DNA from: Endocalyx cinctus
Taxonomy: Eukaryota > Ascomycota > Sordariomycetes > Amphisphaeriales > Apiosporaceae
Direction: 5' to 3'
DNA length: 64,000 nucleotides
Assembly: GCA_001600455.1 (NCBI GenBank)
Contig: BCKC01000006.1
Span: 2,666,001 to 2,730,000 of the forward strand
Shown here: positions 48,622-59,912 of the stretch, one piece after another
Numbering within the stretch: the first letter of the stretch is position 1
How the letters are laid out: the number at the start of each line of letters is the position of its first letter
Program-made: the position numbers and the translations under genes
Notes under the pieces: generated by a model
What the model saw: only the letters and a program-made list of their open reading frames with translations
Told to the model about the DNA's origin: nothing
Databases searched by the model: none

Positions 48622-51600
48622 TACACGGTACACGTAAAGTAGGTCAGTTTTCTTGCTTGGATCTAAAACCCTGCCTGGCCCCTCAGGCCCTGTCGCATAC
48701 GCACCTCGTGGCTTTCCTTTCATGCCACGCTCCACGAGGTTGTCTTGTAAAGATGAATTCAACCAATTGAGTCGAGTATAGGAAACGTTTGATACCCGAG
48801 AATCCCAGTCCCTAGTGGAAAATGCCTTTTCAAAACGTGTACGCTGCATATTACACCGTATGAATTATTACCAACTACGGTATTTTTTTTATAACTCAAT
48901 CTCAGGGGGGTAGGGGGGGTAGGGGGTTTAATAGTTATAAGTGGCTTGTCTTTAATAGTACTTTTTCAGCTGCTTATGATAGCGTGTGTACGCATAACCG
49001 TATTCGGCACTCTTTTTTTTTCTTCTCAATTGATAAGAGACAAGAGGAAGTAATATGTTCTTTTTCATTCTACGCCTTCTCGTACTACCGTAGCGTAATA
49101 TGGTTGGTTTCCTTTTTAACTGCCGATACTATCAGCTCCGAATTGATGAGAACTGGGTCTTCTCATAAAGGAAAGACTAACTAGTCAGATTACCTTACTA
49201 CCCACGAATTCGGGGCCTCGCCTGCTCTACCCCGTTGTCAAGTAGCTAGGTCTAACTCATCCTTCACGACTCAGGTGTGACGCAGGGGGGTAAGGGTAAG
49301 AAAGAGGAAGAGTCATCGTCGTTGATAAGATATGCCTAAATTGAAGCTCACAAAGTCCCCAAACAATAATTTAGGGTTGCTTAATTGAATTGCATTGTTT
49401 TTTTTTCTCTTATAACTTTCTTTAATTACAAGTATGAGGATCAGTCGGCCGATATGCTAGAAAAGAAGGCCCAGGTGGATAAGTAGATATATGATCTTTT
49501 ATTTTTTACTTTTTTTTTTTTCTTTCCTAATGCTTCGTCTTTTTAAAACACATAACCTTTTGGTCGTCAGACCCTTTTCTACCATGCAGCGATGAAACGT
49601 AGATGGGCAAATAATTGGTTGGCAGTGTAACCTGGTGACTCGCCATCTACCACGCCGCCCACATATTTCGAGTCTGGGGTCTCCGCGTGAAGGCAAGGAG
49701 ATAATAATAAAGTATATACGTATATGTAAGTAAGTCGTGTAATAATAGGAGAAATCAAATATATGCAGTGTAAGTATACCTTTATTTATCAGTCTTGTCT
49801 GCCTATCTACTATGTACGTGTAGTATATTTGCCTACCATCCTACCACCCTACCAGCCTGCCACCCCTACTTTACGCGAGAGAGAGCCTACCTATAGCTAG
49901 CTCCATTATGCCTACAGCACTGTCGATTATTTCCGCTTGACAAGTGCCGGTCCGAATGGAGTCCTCCCTCTTTTGATGTACGTGTTCCAGGATATTCATT
50001 GTTAGTGCGATACCCGCCCCATAAGGCAGCCAGGGAGAGCGTCTGGGAATTCCCACCGAATATGTTAGTGTATGCGTATTAAAAGTAGTAGAGGTTAAAC
50101 TTAAAAGTGATAATCGGTATTGTTAAAAAAAAAAAAAAAAAAAAATATCGGGTTTCTAGTTGCTCTAATAAAGTAAACTGGTAAAAAATATCAAACATTT
50201 CCAATGTTGTGTGGGTTTGTATTGGACTATAATTCAATATCTACGTATATAGATTTCCCGACCGTGCAGTTAACTTACATACCACTTCAGAAAGGAGACT
50301 TTTGCTTTTTGATATCTTATGCGTGGTAACTTAAAAGTAAAGATCGAAGACGATCTTGAACTACGAGCCCCCACCCCTTTTTTTCAATCACCCTAAATCA
50401 AGTAATGCTCCCAGCTTTAAAGAAAGGAAGGGGAAAAAAGAAAAGTATCGTTATCGTGAAGATATGTCAACCAATAATTTGTTTATCGCCCGGAAGATTA
50501 TCCCCATATATGCAAAGATGATACGTTGGTGGAGAAGGTTTAGCGACGGAAGATGCGCCGTTTCGGGGGTGGCGTCCTTTGGTCGAAATACCGTTATAAT
50601 TTGCGGTGGTATCGGTACGCGTATCCAGCTTTTTTTTTTTTTTTTGGTTCCTTTTTCCTTTTTCCTTCACTCTTCTCTCTGAATCTTATCAACTCCGCCC
50701 CGGTAGCCGTAACAAAAAGAAAAAAGCAACTATACTATGCGCTATAGATGATAGATACTAATTCCGGTTATAACCATTTGCCCTAAAATCTTTCGGATAC
50801 AGACTATATTGATCATCTTAATATCGATAGGGAGCTACTCTCCCGGCTATCTATCTCGTAGTATAGATAGACGATCTTCGTCTCTTCCCCCCAGATTGAA
50901 CCTTACCCAATAACCCTTCTCCTTTTTTCCTTTTCCGTACCCCCTTTTTATTTTTCGTACTACGGTACCTAGTCCGGCCTCTGAACAAATAAGAAGCCAT
51001 ATCAAGACAAATGTCTCAGACGGGATTGCTATATATACATACCTACCTACCTTACCTTAGGGGGCGGTGAGGAATTATATTATACTAAACGGCTTGCTCG
51101 GAAACGAACATAGCCCAATCATGAAAATGATTTTTAACTTGGCGCTGGTACCAAAAAAACGTCGGTATGTACAATGAATTTTAATTGCCAACGCATGTTG
51201 AAAAGAGCCGTTAAATCACCGAGTCACGACGACGTGGCTTTGACCGAGGATATGTAAAAGAGTTCGGCCGCACCGACTACGTATTATTCGTCATCTAGAC
51301 ATCGTTGGTTTGCTAGGTGATTGTCTTTTTTTAAGCATTTCAATAAGCCGAAAAAAAAGAAAAAAAAAATCTTAAGCTGGTTTAGACGCAGAGCTATATG
51401 CTGCGCTAGACTTGCCAAAAAAAGAAAAGGGAAAAAAAAGCTTCTTTCTGAACTGGAACGTTCTAGTCGTCCGGATTCACACCATCAATTTCCTCTAGCC
51501 ATAACGCCAAGCGTAACGTTGAACAAACATCCCAAAATTATTCATCTTTTTTGACCCCCGTGCATCGTCAAACGAGAGTTTGCTAGAAACCTACCGACTA

Positions 51601-54438
51601 CACACACGGTACCGCGTAATGCTCAATATCATCATTTCCCGAGGACGAGGGACGGTCAAAGTCTAGCGGCAACTTTTCCCGGGATGCTCTTGTAGCTTCA
51701 CCGATATTCCATTGCCATCATATATATACATACCATGGGGAGTTTTGATACGTGGTAATTCAATTCTTCCATCTAACGTGTAGACCTACCGTTGGTCTGT
51801 GTGTGTGTTCGTATTTTGCCCATTTATTACCGTTACCCTTACTTTTAAGGTTTTTTTTATAACAGAGGTAAAAAATATAAGAACAAGCATCATGCCGCCT
51901 GGCTGGGTTCGAAACGACCCTCTAGACCTGGGGTCTTTCGAAGATCTGTGCGCCCGCGCGTGTGAGAGAAAATACCTGGTTAAACGTGCCAGATTTCCTC
52001 TATCCTTGTCTCTTTTCTTTCCCATTCGCTTGCCGCTGAAGAAAGACGTAATCCTAGGATATGCCTAATTGCCATGTATTCGATACAACGAAAAGAATAC
52101 TTACACTGGGCTCGGGAAGTCCGTTATTCTCGTGATCGGTAGATCCTTAGACGTATGTTTTTGCTAGGTAAGTAAATCGTAAATAAAACCAACCTATTTT
52201 CAAAAGCGAAGTAACCTTTTTTTTTTTGTTCTACTGGCTCGCGTGAGGGAGAAAGTAATAGAGATGAAGAACCAATCACGAGCGCGAAGAAACCAGTTCC
52301 AATCTCAATGTTACTCTGCACACACCTTACATATCCGTATTACTATATATATAAATAAGACGAACGAATCCGACATGCAGCAAGCAGCACCACGCCGCAC
52401 CCCATTTCGTGATCTCCGTTTTGGGGGAGGGTCTTACCAATAAAAATCGAATACGGTGTGTGTTGGTCGTTGGCAGTTTGAAAGAGATGTCTCTTCTGCA
52501 TGAAAGGGATTTCTTCTGGAAGGATTTTCCTTGGCGGAATTGGCCGGCTTACACCCCCTCCCTTGCAAGTTTGACATCCTTCTGGAACATTTCCTTTCTT
52601 GGATTTTATTTTAAATACGTGTACGTAGTAAGGGAGAAGAAGTCTGAAGAGGAGGGGGGGGTTGAAAAAGCGGGTTCATTCTGTCATAATGCGGATCGAC
52701 ATTAGGCAAACCCGAAGAATGTTCAGCTGGGAAATTAAACAGGTTCTGGGTTCTTCTCAAGTTTCATTAGGGGCCTTTTTTTTTTTTAATTTGTTCCCAG
52801 CCTTGGAGATAGTTGGTCCAAGTTTATTCTTCCTAGCCTCTCATCTTCGTCGTCTTCATTCTCGTTCGCTCGATGAAAATTAAAAAAAAAAAAATTCCGC
52901 CTTGTCTGATTTTACCGTTTTGACACTTCGAGTAAACTCTGCCAATCGATGATCAGAGAAAGAAAAACTATATACGTGTACAACCACACACACACACAAC
53001 ATCAAACTTGTAAGGTAGTGTAACGGATGAACTCAACCCTTGCTTCGCTCATGCAATGCTCTAAATATACTATGCACAAGACCGAGGGAGGGGCTGATTA
53101 CTTTTCAGATTGGGAAAGTGATGACTGGATCAGATATATGTATCCATATAGATACGATAGTGTCAAAAGAATAATAATAAATAATCCACTGTAACCCCAT
53201 TTCAGGACTTATCTGCTTGTATACTATTACCATTTCGGCGTCGACGATGATCACGATGACGATGATGACGACGATAACAATGAAAAAATGACGATGGTTT
53301 AAATGAATCATATGCGAGAATGAGGCACTTTGATGCTAGCTGGCTGAGACAGCATATCCAACGTTACTAAGATACTTCTCTTCTTTTTTTCAGCTGAGGC
53401 TTCCAGACAAAAATACTACCTACCATCACCAACATCGCATAACCTTGATACCTTGTGATACGTCGCATGCAGTTTTCTTTCCCTTGCACCTCCAAACATA
53501 GTTCATCACCAAAAGTTCGGTTTGGTTAGATTACGGTACTGGATAAGATACATGTAACCCAGAGATCTACCTACACCTGAAACTAGCCCTACGAAATCAA
53601 AAAAAAAAAAAAAAAAAACTTATCTTACAAGTATATTTTAATTTTATTTGTGGTACTGTGTATGCAGTAAGCAATTCTAAACCCTAAATAGGATATACAC
53701 TATGATGAATTGGTATCTTTCTTTTTTATCTTTCTCTTCTCTTCCCTGCATATGATTGATCGGCGCGACAGTTCTAGAAAGCTGAAAGAAAGAAAAAAGA
53801 ATTCGCTTAGAAATTCCCTTCCTCTGAAGGAAGCTGTTCATTCATCCCTGATGAGTCAGCTTCTTAGCTTGTTTGGTTAAGAAAATATATCTAGGATTTC
53901 CTGCGTTGGTTTCGACGTACTATGTATACGTGATGTCAATTGGAGAGTTCCTCTTTGATCCCTGATTGTGATCACGAAGCATAATGATTCTGTGAGATCA
54001 TAAACTTTCTCATTCCTTTACCGAGAGAGAGAGGGAGGGAGGGAGAGAAAAATAAAGCACGGGCTTAACCAGGCATTCTCGTGTTGCGCCTTCAGCTCCT
54101 ATACTACGGGTTTGGCAATTTCGGCCATAACATTGCTATTGGACAAGGTCGTGAGAAGTAATTACTTCGAGATATCGACACGTCTACTGGATTTATGCAC
54201 GCGAGCACCGCTGATAGTAACTATGATCTGCAATCTATGGTGTCGATTTCAAGGCCTAATCAAGGTCAGAAAACTTGAGACATCCCATGCTGCTGGGTCT
54301 CTGTTGAGACAAGACTCTTCTCTGAGCAGAGTCATTTATTTTCCGATAGAAAGAAGGTACCATAGCTGACGCAGGCCCGGGGGAAAAGGGTTTCGAGGAT
54401 GGAATTAGTTCACCGTACCCAGCTCGCTAGCTGAGTGT

Positions 54439-54446
54439 CCTCGGAG
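54439..54446 (-). promoter_or_regulatory. NirA/NIT4-type site (distal)
   Basis: CCTCGGAG reads CTCCGAGG on the other strand, matching the NirA consensus CTCCGHGG. About 1.2 kb before the nitrite reductase ATG. Confidence 0.4.
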
Positions 54447-54878
54447 TGTGTTTAGTATGGGTATCCATGCTTAGTTTAGCCGTGTCGTGCGCGCAGCAGC
54501 AGCTTAACCTTGAAGTTCTACCGGAGCCCTCCTTCTTCACGGGCAGACGATGCGTAATGATCATCAACCGAACTGCTAAAGAAATCGGGAACAACCTTGA
54601 AGTGTTGCACGTAAAGATCTACCCTTTCTCTTTCTCCTTTGTCATCTCGTTATTCAAGTTTTAGAATTGGTTAGCATGTCACTATATTCTAACCTACCAC
54701 CGAACTGTCTGGCAAAGACTCGGAGTCTCGGGAAGCTAGAAAAGTTTCGGCATTTCCCACCTCGCTATATTTTAGAAGCTGAGAAGAAACGAGGGAGAAA
54801 GAAGAAAGAGAAAAGGAAAAGAAAACTTGGCTGAAACGTACTACTTGTTTACTCCGTACAATATGGATCGAGTAGATG

Positions 54879-54890
54879 TTATCTCCGCGG
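54879..54890. promoter_or_regulatory. Composite GATA / NirA site
   Basis: TTATCTCCGCGG joins a GATA-factor site (AGATAA on the minus strand, 54879-54884) to CTCCGCGG (54883-54890), an exact match to the NirA consensus CTCCGHGG. It lies about 760 bp before the nitrite reductase start, where nitrate (NirA/NIT4) and nitrogen-limitation (AreA/NIT2) control is expected. Confidence 0.6.
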
Positions 54891-55002
54891 CATTGCTTAG
54901 CAGGAAAAGGTAAGCAGACCACCCAGTATCGCAGGTGAAGGAAACCCGGTCAATTGATTGGTTAAAAAAGAACATGATATTTCATAACATCTACAATTGG
55001 TG

Positions 55003-55607
55003 TTATCGAAAGCTTCCAAGAGGTTGATGCTCCCTCGCTACCCCGCCATGGGCTTCTATTATCTGCATGCATATACAGCAACAGGGGAAACGCTCGCAAC
55101 GCTTAGATAAAGAAAGTTGACTTTTGGATTCGATCGGAGATGTACAAATCATCGTCGGAGAAAGTCCCACGCGACCCCGTAATACCTTACCGTATTGACG
55201 GTTTGGGATCACCGATTACGAAACTTTGGCTTCTCCGGTTTGAAGAATCATGGGGCCGTGGAGATGTTCGGCTCGAGAGGCGACGAAAAAAAAGAAAAGA
55301 AGAAGCTGCACAATTAATAAATACCGACAACCCAGTTGTTTGGAGAACGCAGTTAGATATACTCGCATGTAGATATTCTTCTTACTCGGCTTTTTAACTA
55401 GGTAGCATAATGTAATGTAACCTCATCTAGATATGAACCTCGCAGTATGTGAACTTATCTGTATTGCTTGATATCATCAACTTCTAATATCGTCGCCCCT
55501 TGCCAATATTTCCTTTTTTTCCTCTTCTTTCTTCTACCTCTTTTTCTTGCTTCTTACACTGAGTTGACTCTCACCCTTTTCCCTCACGTCAAATTCGGAA
55601 AAGATAA
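55003..55607. promoter_or_regulatory. Cluster of GATA-factor sites before nitrite reductase
   Basis: Five HGATAR sites: 55003-55008, 55059-55064, 55105-55110, 55455-55460 and 55602-55607, in addition to the one in the composite site. Multiple GATA sites are typical of AreA/NIT2 targets; by-eye spotting, density not tested against background. Confidence 0.45.
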
Positions 55608-55645
55608 ATCAAAAGATCGTAGTGAACACAAAAAAACCTCCGATA

Positions 55646-58600
55646 ATGACGACCGAGAATAAGCGGAAGAAACTCGTCGTGGTCGGATTGGGGATGGTAG
55701 GGTTAGCTTTCATGTAAGTTCCCCCCCCCCCTTCTAATTCGGATAAGCTGGTTCCTGAAGAAAGAAAAAAAAAAAAAAAAAACAGAGAAAAACTCCTAAA
55801 ACTAGACGCCCGCGCCCAGACGTACGACATCACGGTGATCGGAGAGGAGCCCTACCTGGCGTATAACCGGGTAGGATTAACCCAATTCTTCCAGCATCGA
55901 AGAGTGGAAGATTTGCTTCTCAACGAGGAAGAATGGGTAAGTTTCCATTCTCATTTTCCAAGAAAAGGGAAAACATTTAATTTATAACCGCCCCAAAAAT
56001 ATATGCACGTAGTACAAATCCTTCCAAAACCTCACCTACCGCACAAACACACGCGCCACCTCCCTCCACCCCGCGTCCAAGACCCTCGCCTGCGCCGACG
56101 GCGCCGTCGTACCCTACGACGTCCTCGTCCTCGCCACCGGCTCCCGCGCCGCGCACCCGACCGCCGACCTAGCCGTGCCGGGGAGCCGGGCCCGCGGCGT
56201 GTTCACGTACCGGACTTTGGAGGACGTGCGGGAGATCGTCGCCTTTTCCGAATTTTTATCTTCTTCATCTTCTTCTTCTTCTTCTTTGTCTTCCTCTTCA
56301 ACACAACCCCCCAAAACGGCCCTAGTCGTAGGCGGAGGTCTCCTCGGCCTCGAAGCCGCCAAAGCCTTATCCGACCTCCCCTTCTTCTCCTCCTCCGGCG
56401 GCGCCGTCGTCCTAGCGGAGCGGAACCCCTACCTCCTCGGCAAGCAGCTGGACGCCGAGGCCGGGCGGACCGTCCTCGCCAAGATCCGCGACGAACCCGC
56501 GACGGCGCGCGTCGAAGTACTTCTTTCGAAGCGGCTGGCGCGGATTGAGGCCGACTCGGTTTCGGGCGACGTGAGAGCCGCCGTCTTCGAGGACGGCGAG
56601 CGCGTCCCTTGCTCGGCCGTCTGCTTCGCGGCCGGGATCCGTCCGCGGGACGAGCTCGCTCGCGACGCCGGGATCGCGTGCGCTAACAGGGGTGGGATCG
56701 AGGTGGACGATTCCCTCCGCACGAGCGATCCGCACGTCTACGCCGTAGGCGAGTGCGCCAGCTGGCGCGGGTCGACGTTCGGCTTGATCGGATCGGGCGT
56801 CGAGATGGCCGACGTCCTCGCGTTTAACCTATCCCGGCAATCCGCTCTGCATAAACCCCGAACGTACGCCGAGCCGGATACGAGCACGCGGCTCAAGCTT
56901 CTGGGCGTCGAGGTCGCCAGCTTCGGGGATTACTTCGCGGATCGGCGGGACGGCCAGGAGGAGAAGAAGACGGGGAAGGGAAAAGTAAAAGCCCTCACGT
57001 ACGCGGACCCCTTTTCCCACGTCTACAAAAAATACCTCTTCTCCGCCGACGGGAAGCGGCTTCTGGGCGGGATGATGGTCGGCGACGTGCGGGATTACGC
57101 GCGGGTCGTTTCCCTCGCGAAAAATCGGAAACCTCTCGAGACGTCGCCTTCGGAAATCATGCTCGGTTCCCGCGGCGACGGCGACGGCGGGGAAGGGGGG
57201 GACGACTTGGACGACGACGCGCAGGTCTGCTCGTGCCATAACGTCTCGAAGGGGGCCATAGTCGGCGCGATCCGCGAGGGCAAATGCAAGACGTTCGGCG
57301 AGCTCAAGGCGTGCACGAAGACCGGGACCGGGTGCGGCGGTTGCGTCCCGCTGGCTACGGGCATCTTCGACAAGACCATGAAGTCGATGGGGGTCGAGGT
57401 GAAGAACCACCTGTGCGCCCACTTCGCGTACTCTCGCGCCGAGTTATTTCATATCGTTATGGTGAAGCAGCTCAAGACGTTCGCCGACGTATGTTCTCTC
57501 TCTCTCTCTCTCTCTCTTCTCCTTTTCCTACTTCTCAACCCCCCCTCCCTAACGACCTCTCCACCCCTTAGATAATGCGCTCAGCGGGCCAACCCCCCAC
57601 CTCCGACGGCTGCGAAGCCTGCAAGCCCGCCCTCGCCTCGATCCTCTCCTCCCTCTTCAACTCCCACGTCCTCCGTCCCGCCACGCGCGGCCTGCAGGAC
57701 ACCAACGACCGCTACCTCGGGAACATCCAGCGCGACGGGACCTACTCCGTCGTACCGCGCGTCCCGGGCGGGGAAATTTCCCCTCTCAAACTCCTCGCCG
57801 TTGGCGCCGTCGCGCGCGATTTTTCCTTGTATCTCAAAATCACCGGAGGCCAGCGGATCGACCTCTTCGGCGCGCGAAAGCAGGATCTGCCGAGGATCTG
57901 GCGCCGCCTCGTCGACGCCGGGCTCGAGAGCGGGCACGCGTACGCGAAGGCGCTGAGGACGGTGAAAAGCTGCGTCGGCACCTCGTGGTGTCGGTTCGGC
58001 GTCGGCGATAGCGTCGGCATGGCGATCGCGCTCGAGGAGAGGTATAAAGGTATACGATCGCCCCACAAGCTGAAGGGAGGCGTGAGCGGGTGCGTGAGGG
58101 AGTGCGCCGAGGCGCGGGGGAAGGATTTCGGCTTGATCGCGACCGAGAAAGGGTTCAACGTCTTCGTCGGCGGCAACGGCGGCGCGAAACCCAGGCACGC
58201 CGAGCTCCTCGCCAAGGACGTGCCCCCTTCCGAGGTGATCCCCCTGCTGGATCGGTACTTGATGTTTTACGTCCGCACGGCCGATAAGCTGCAGAGGACG
58301 GCGAGGTGGATCGAGGGCTTGCCGGGCGGGCTGGCTTACCTGAAAGACGTCGTCATCGCCGATAAGCTCGGCATCTGTGCCTCCCTCGAAGCGCAGATGC
58401 AGTCCCTGGTCGACTCGTACTTCGACGAGTGGGCCGCCGCTCTGGAGGATCCGGATATGCTCGAGAGATTTCAGCCGTTTGCCAACGTTGACAACAACTC
58501 CGTCGAGAAGAAAATAAATGGGAACACGGCGGAGGTCGAGCCAAAAGAAGCAGCATCCGTAACCCAAATCGAACCCCAAAACAACGAAGATTTCGTCGTA

Positions 58601-59308
58601 GAAAGGATCTCCGAACGCGGCCAACCCCGACCCGCCCCCTGGCCGCGAGCGCCCGCGACCGCCGACTTCCGATCCCTGCGGGCGCGATGGTCCTCGACGT
58701 CTTCGTGGCAGCCTCTCCTGCCGGCCTCCCATTTCGCCGGGGCCGACTCCGTCCCCAACGGGATCTCGGCCGCCGTCGTGCGCGGCGACACGCGGCTGGC
58801 CGTGTGGCGGTTCAGAGGGCGATACTACGCGTCGCAGCAGATGTGTCCGCACAAGCGCACCTTTGGCTTATCCGACGGGCTTTTGGGACAGCGGGAAGAA
58901 AAAGATTTAATACCTGCCTCGCGGGAAAAGGGATCATCGTCGCCACAATCACAACCATCGCCTTACGTATCCTGCCCTTACCACAAGAAGAACTTCGACC
59001 TCGGCGACGGGACCTGTAAATCGGACGCGGATTTGTCCATCGCTACGTTCGAGGTCAAAGAACGCGACGATGGGATGGTGTACCTGCTCTTGCCGCCGGT
59101 TGAGGACTTGGACGACGCGCTCGGCACGAAGAAGTGGAAGGTGAGGAATTCGGAAAGCGGCGAGGAGGAAGAAAAGATAAAGAAAGGCCGTAGAGCTCAG
59201 AAACCCAGCTTGCCTGTGCGAGAAAGTAAACCGGTCCAAGCGGTGGTGGCTACTACTGGCGATGGAGAAGGAGGTGGCTGTGGTTGCGGAGGTATACCTG
59301 ATTGGTGA
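55646..59308 (+). CDS. niiA: Assimilatory nitrite reductase [NAD(P)H]
   Basis: Reduces nitrite to ammonium in nitrate assimilation. Four exons: 55646-55713, 55786-55936, 56013-57488, 57572-59308; 1143 residues, normal for the family. FAD-binding VVVGLGMVG is at 11-19 and the second nucleotide fold [11 protein letters not shown] at about 177-187. A [2Fe-2S] domain follows (Cys479, Cys481, Cys514, Cys517: CSC ... CGGC). The siroheme/[4Fe-4S] ligands are Cys699, Cys705, Cys739 and Cys743. A C-terminal Rieske-like domain has CPH at 990-992 and CPYH at 1033-1036, and the end is Cys/Gly-rich (CGCGG). A poly-Ser insertion (155-169), encoded by a TCT repeat, sits between the two nucleotide folds. Coding exons are extremely GC-rich. 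Intron 1 has an 18-A tract just before its acceptor. No nitrate reductase or transporter gene is adjacent. Confidence 0.95.
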
Positions 59309-59912
59309 TAAGTTGGATTAATGACAATTGAGTATCACGTAGGTATATCATAAATATCATAAACATGGATCATCCTCGTGTTCTTGGACACACGTATACT
59401 ACCTCTGCCAACTCGTTCTAAGACGCTAGTGTGATGAGCACGGCATTATGGATTAGATATTAGATGTCCCAACGAGGTTCCGTAAAGCTACATAATCACG
59501 ATAAACGTCACTTAGCATAAATATCGAGACTATTATAAATTGTACAAGAAAGTCGATTAATGTACTTTTCCTGTCACTACTGGGGCTATGAATAATATCT
59601 CCCTCACCCTGCATTTTTCTTAATTTTCTTCACCAGACAAACAAAAGCCGCAGAAGAGGTATATCTAACAAATCCCGGAGACCTGAATAATTAACCGACC
59701 CAACTTGAACCCTTCCATTGCGCTACAGGAATTATTCGAAGGTCAAAGGTCTGGGTGATCATCAAAAGGGGGGGAATATTTTAGAGAAGGGAAACGGGGG
59801 TTGGTAGGACGACAAAGGTGTTCAACAAACCGGGAACCACATCAATGATCGGTATCGCCAACGAGTCGTACCACGTCGATCTGACCAGGTTAGGGTATCA
59901 CAAGCAAGTCGC
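59309..59912. other. Convergent intergenic region
   Basis: 604 bp holding the 3' UTRs of nitrite reductase (+) and beta-tubulin (-). AT-rich on the left; no gene seen. Confidence 0.5.

Larger units (their letters stand above)
47102..55645. other. 8.5-kb gene-free region before nitrite reductase
   Basis: No frame shows a conserved protein; the best are short or encoded by repeats. The region is AT-rich with many A/T homopolymers (for example 50125-50145), a long (AG)n tract at 47392-47461, a G-rich block at 48904-48927, the palindrome at 48612-48621, and nitrogen-regulator-like sites from 54439 onward. It must include the kinase promoter (left end) and the nitrite reductase promoter (right end). 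Non-coding RNA or fast-evolving genes cannot be excluded. Confidence 0.5.

Noticed and set aside
57581..58852. 423-codon open frame antisense to nitrite reductase
   Set aside because: It is a shadow of the GC-rich codon bias on the other strand; composition is Arg/Gly/Pro-rich and shows no family motif, whereas the sense frame has every catalytic motif.
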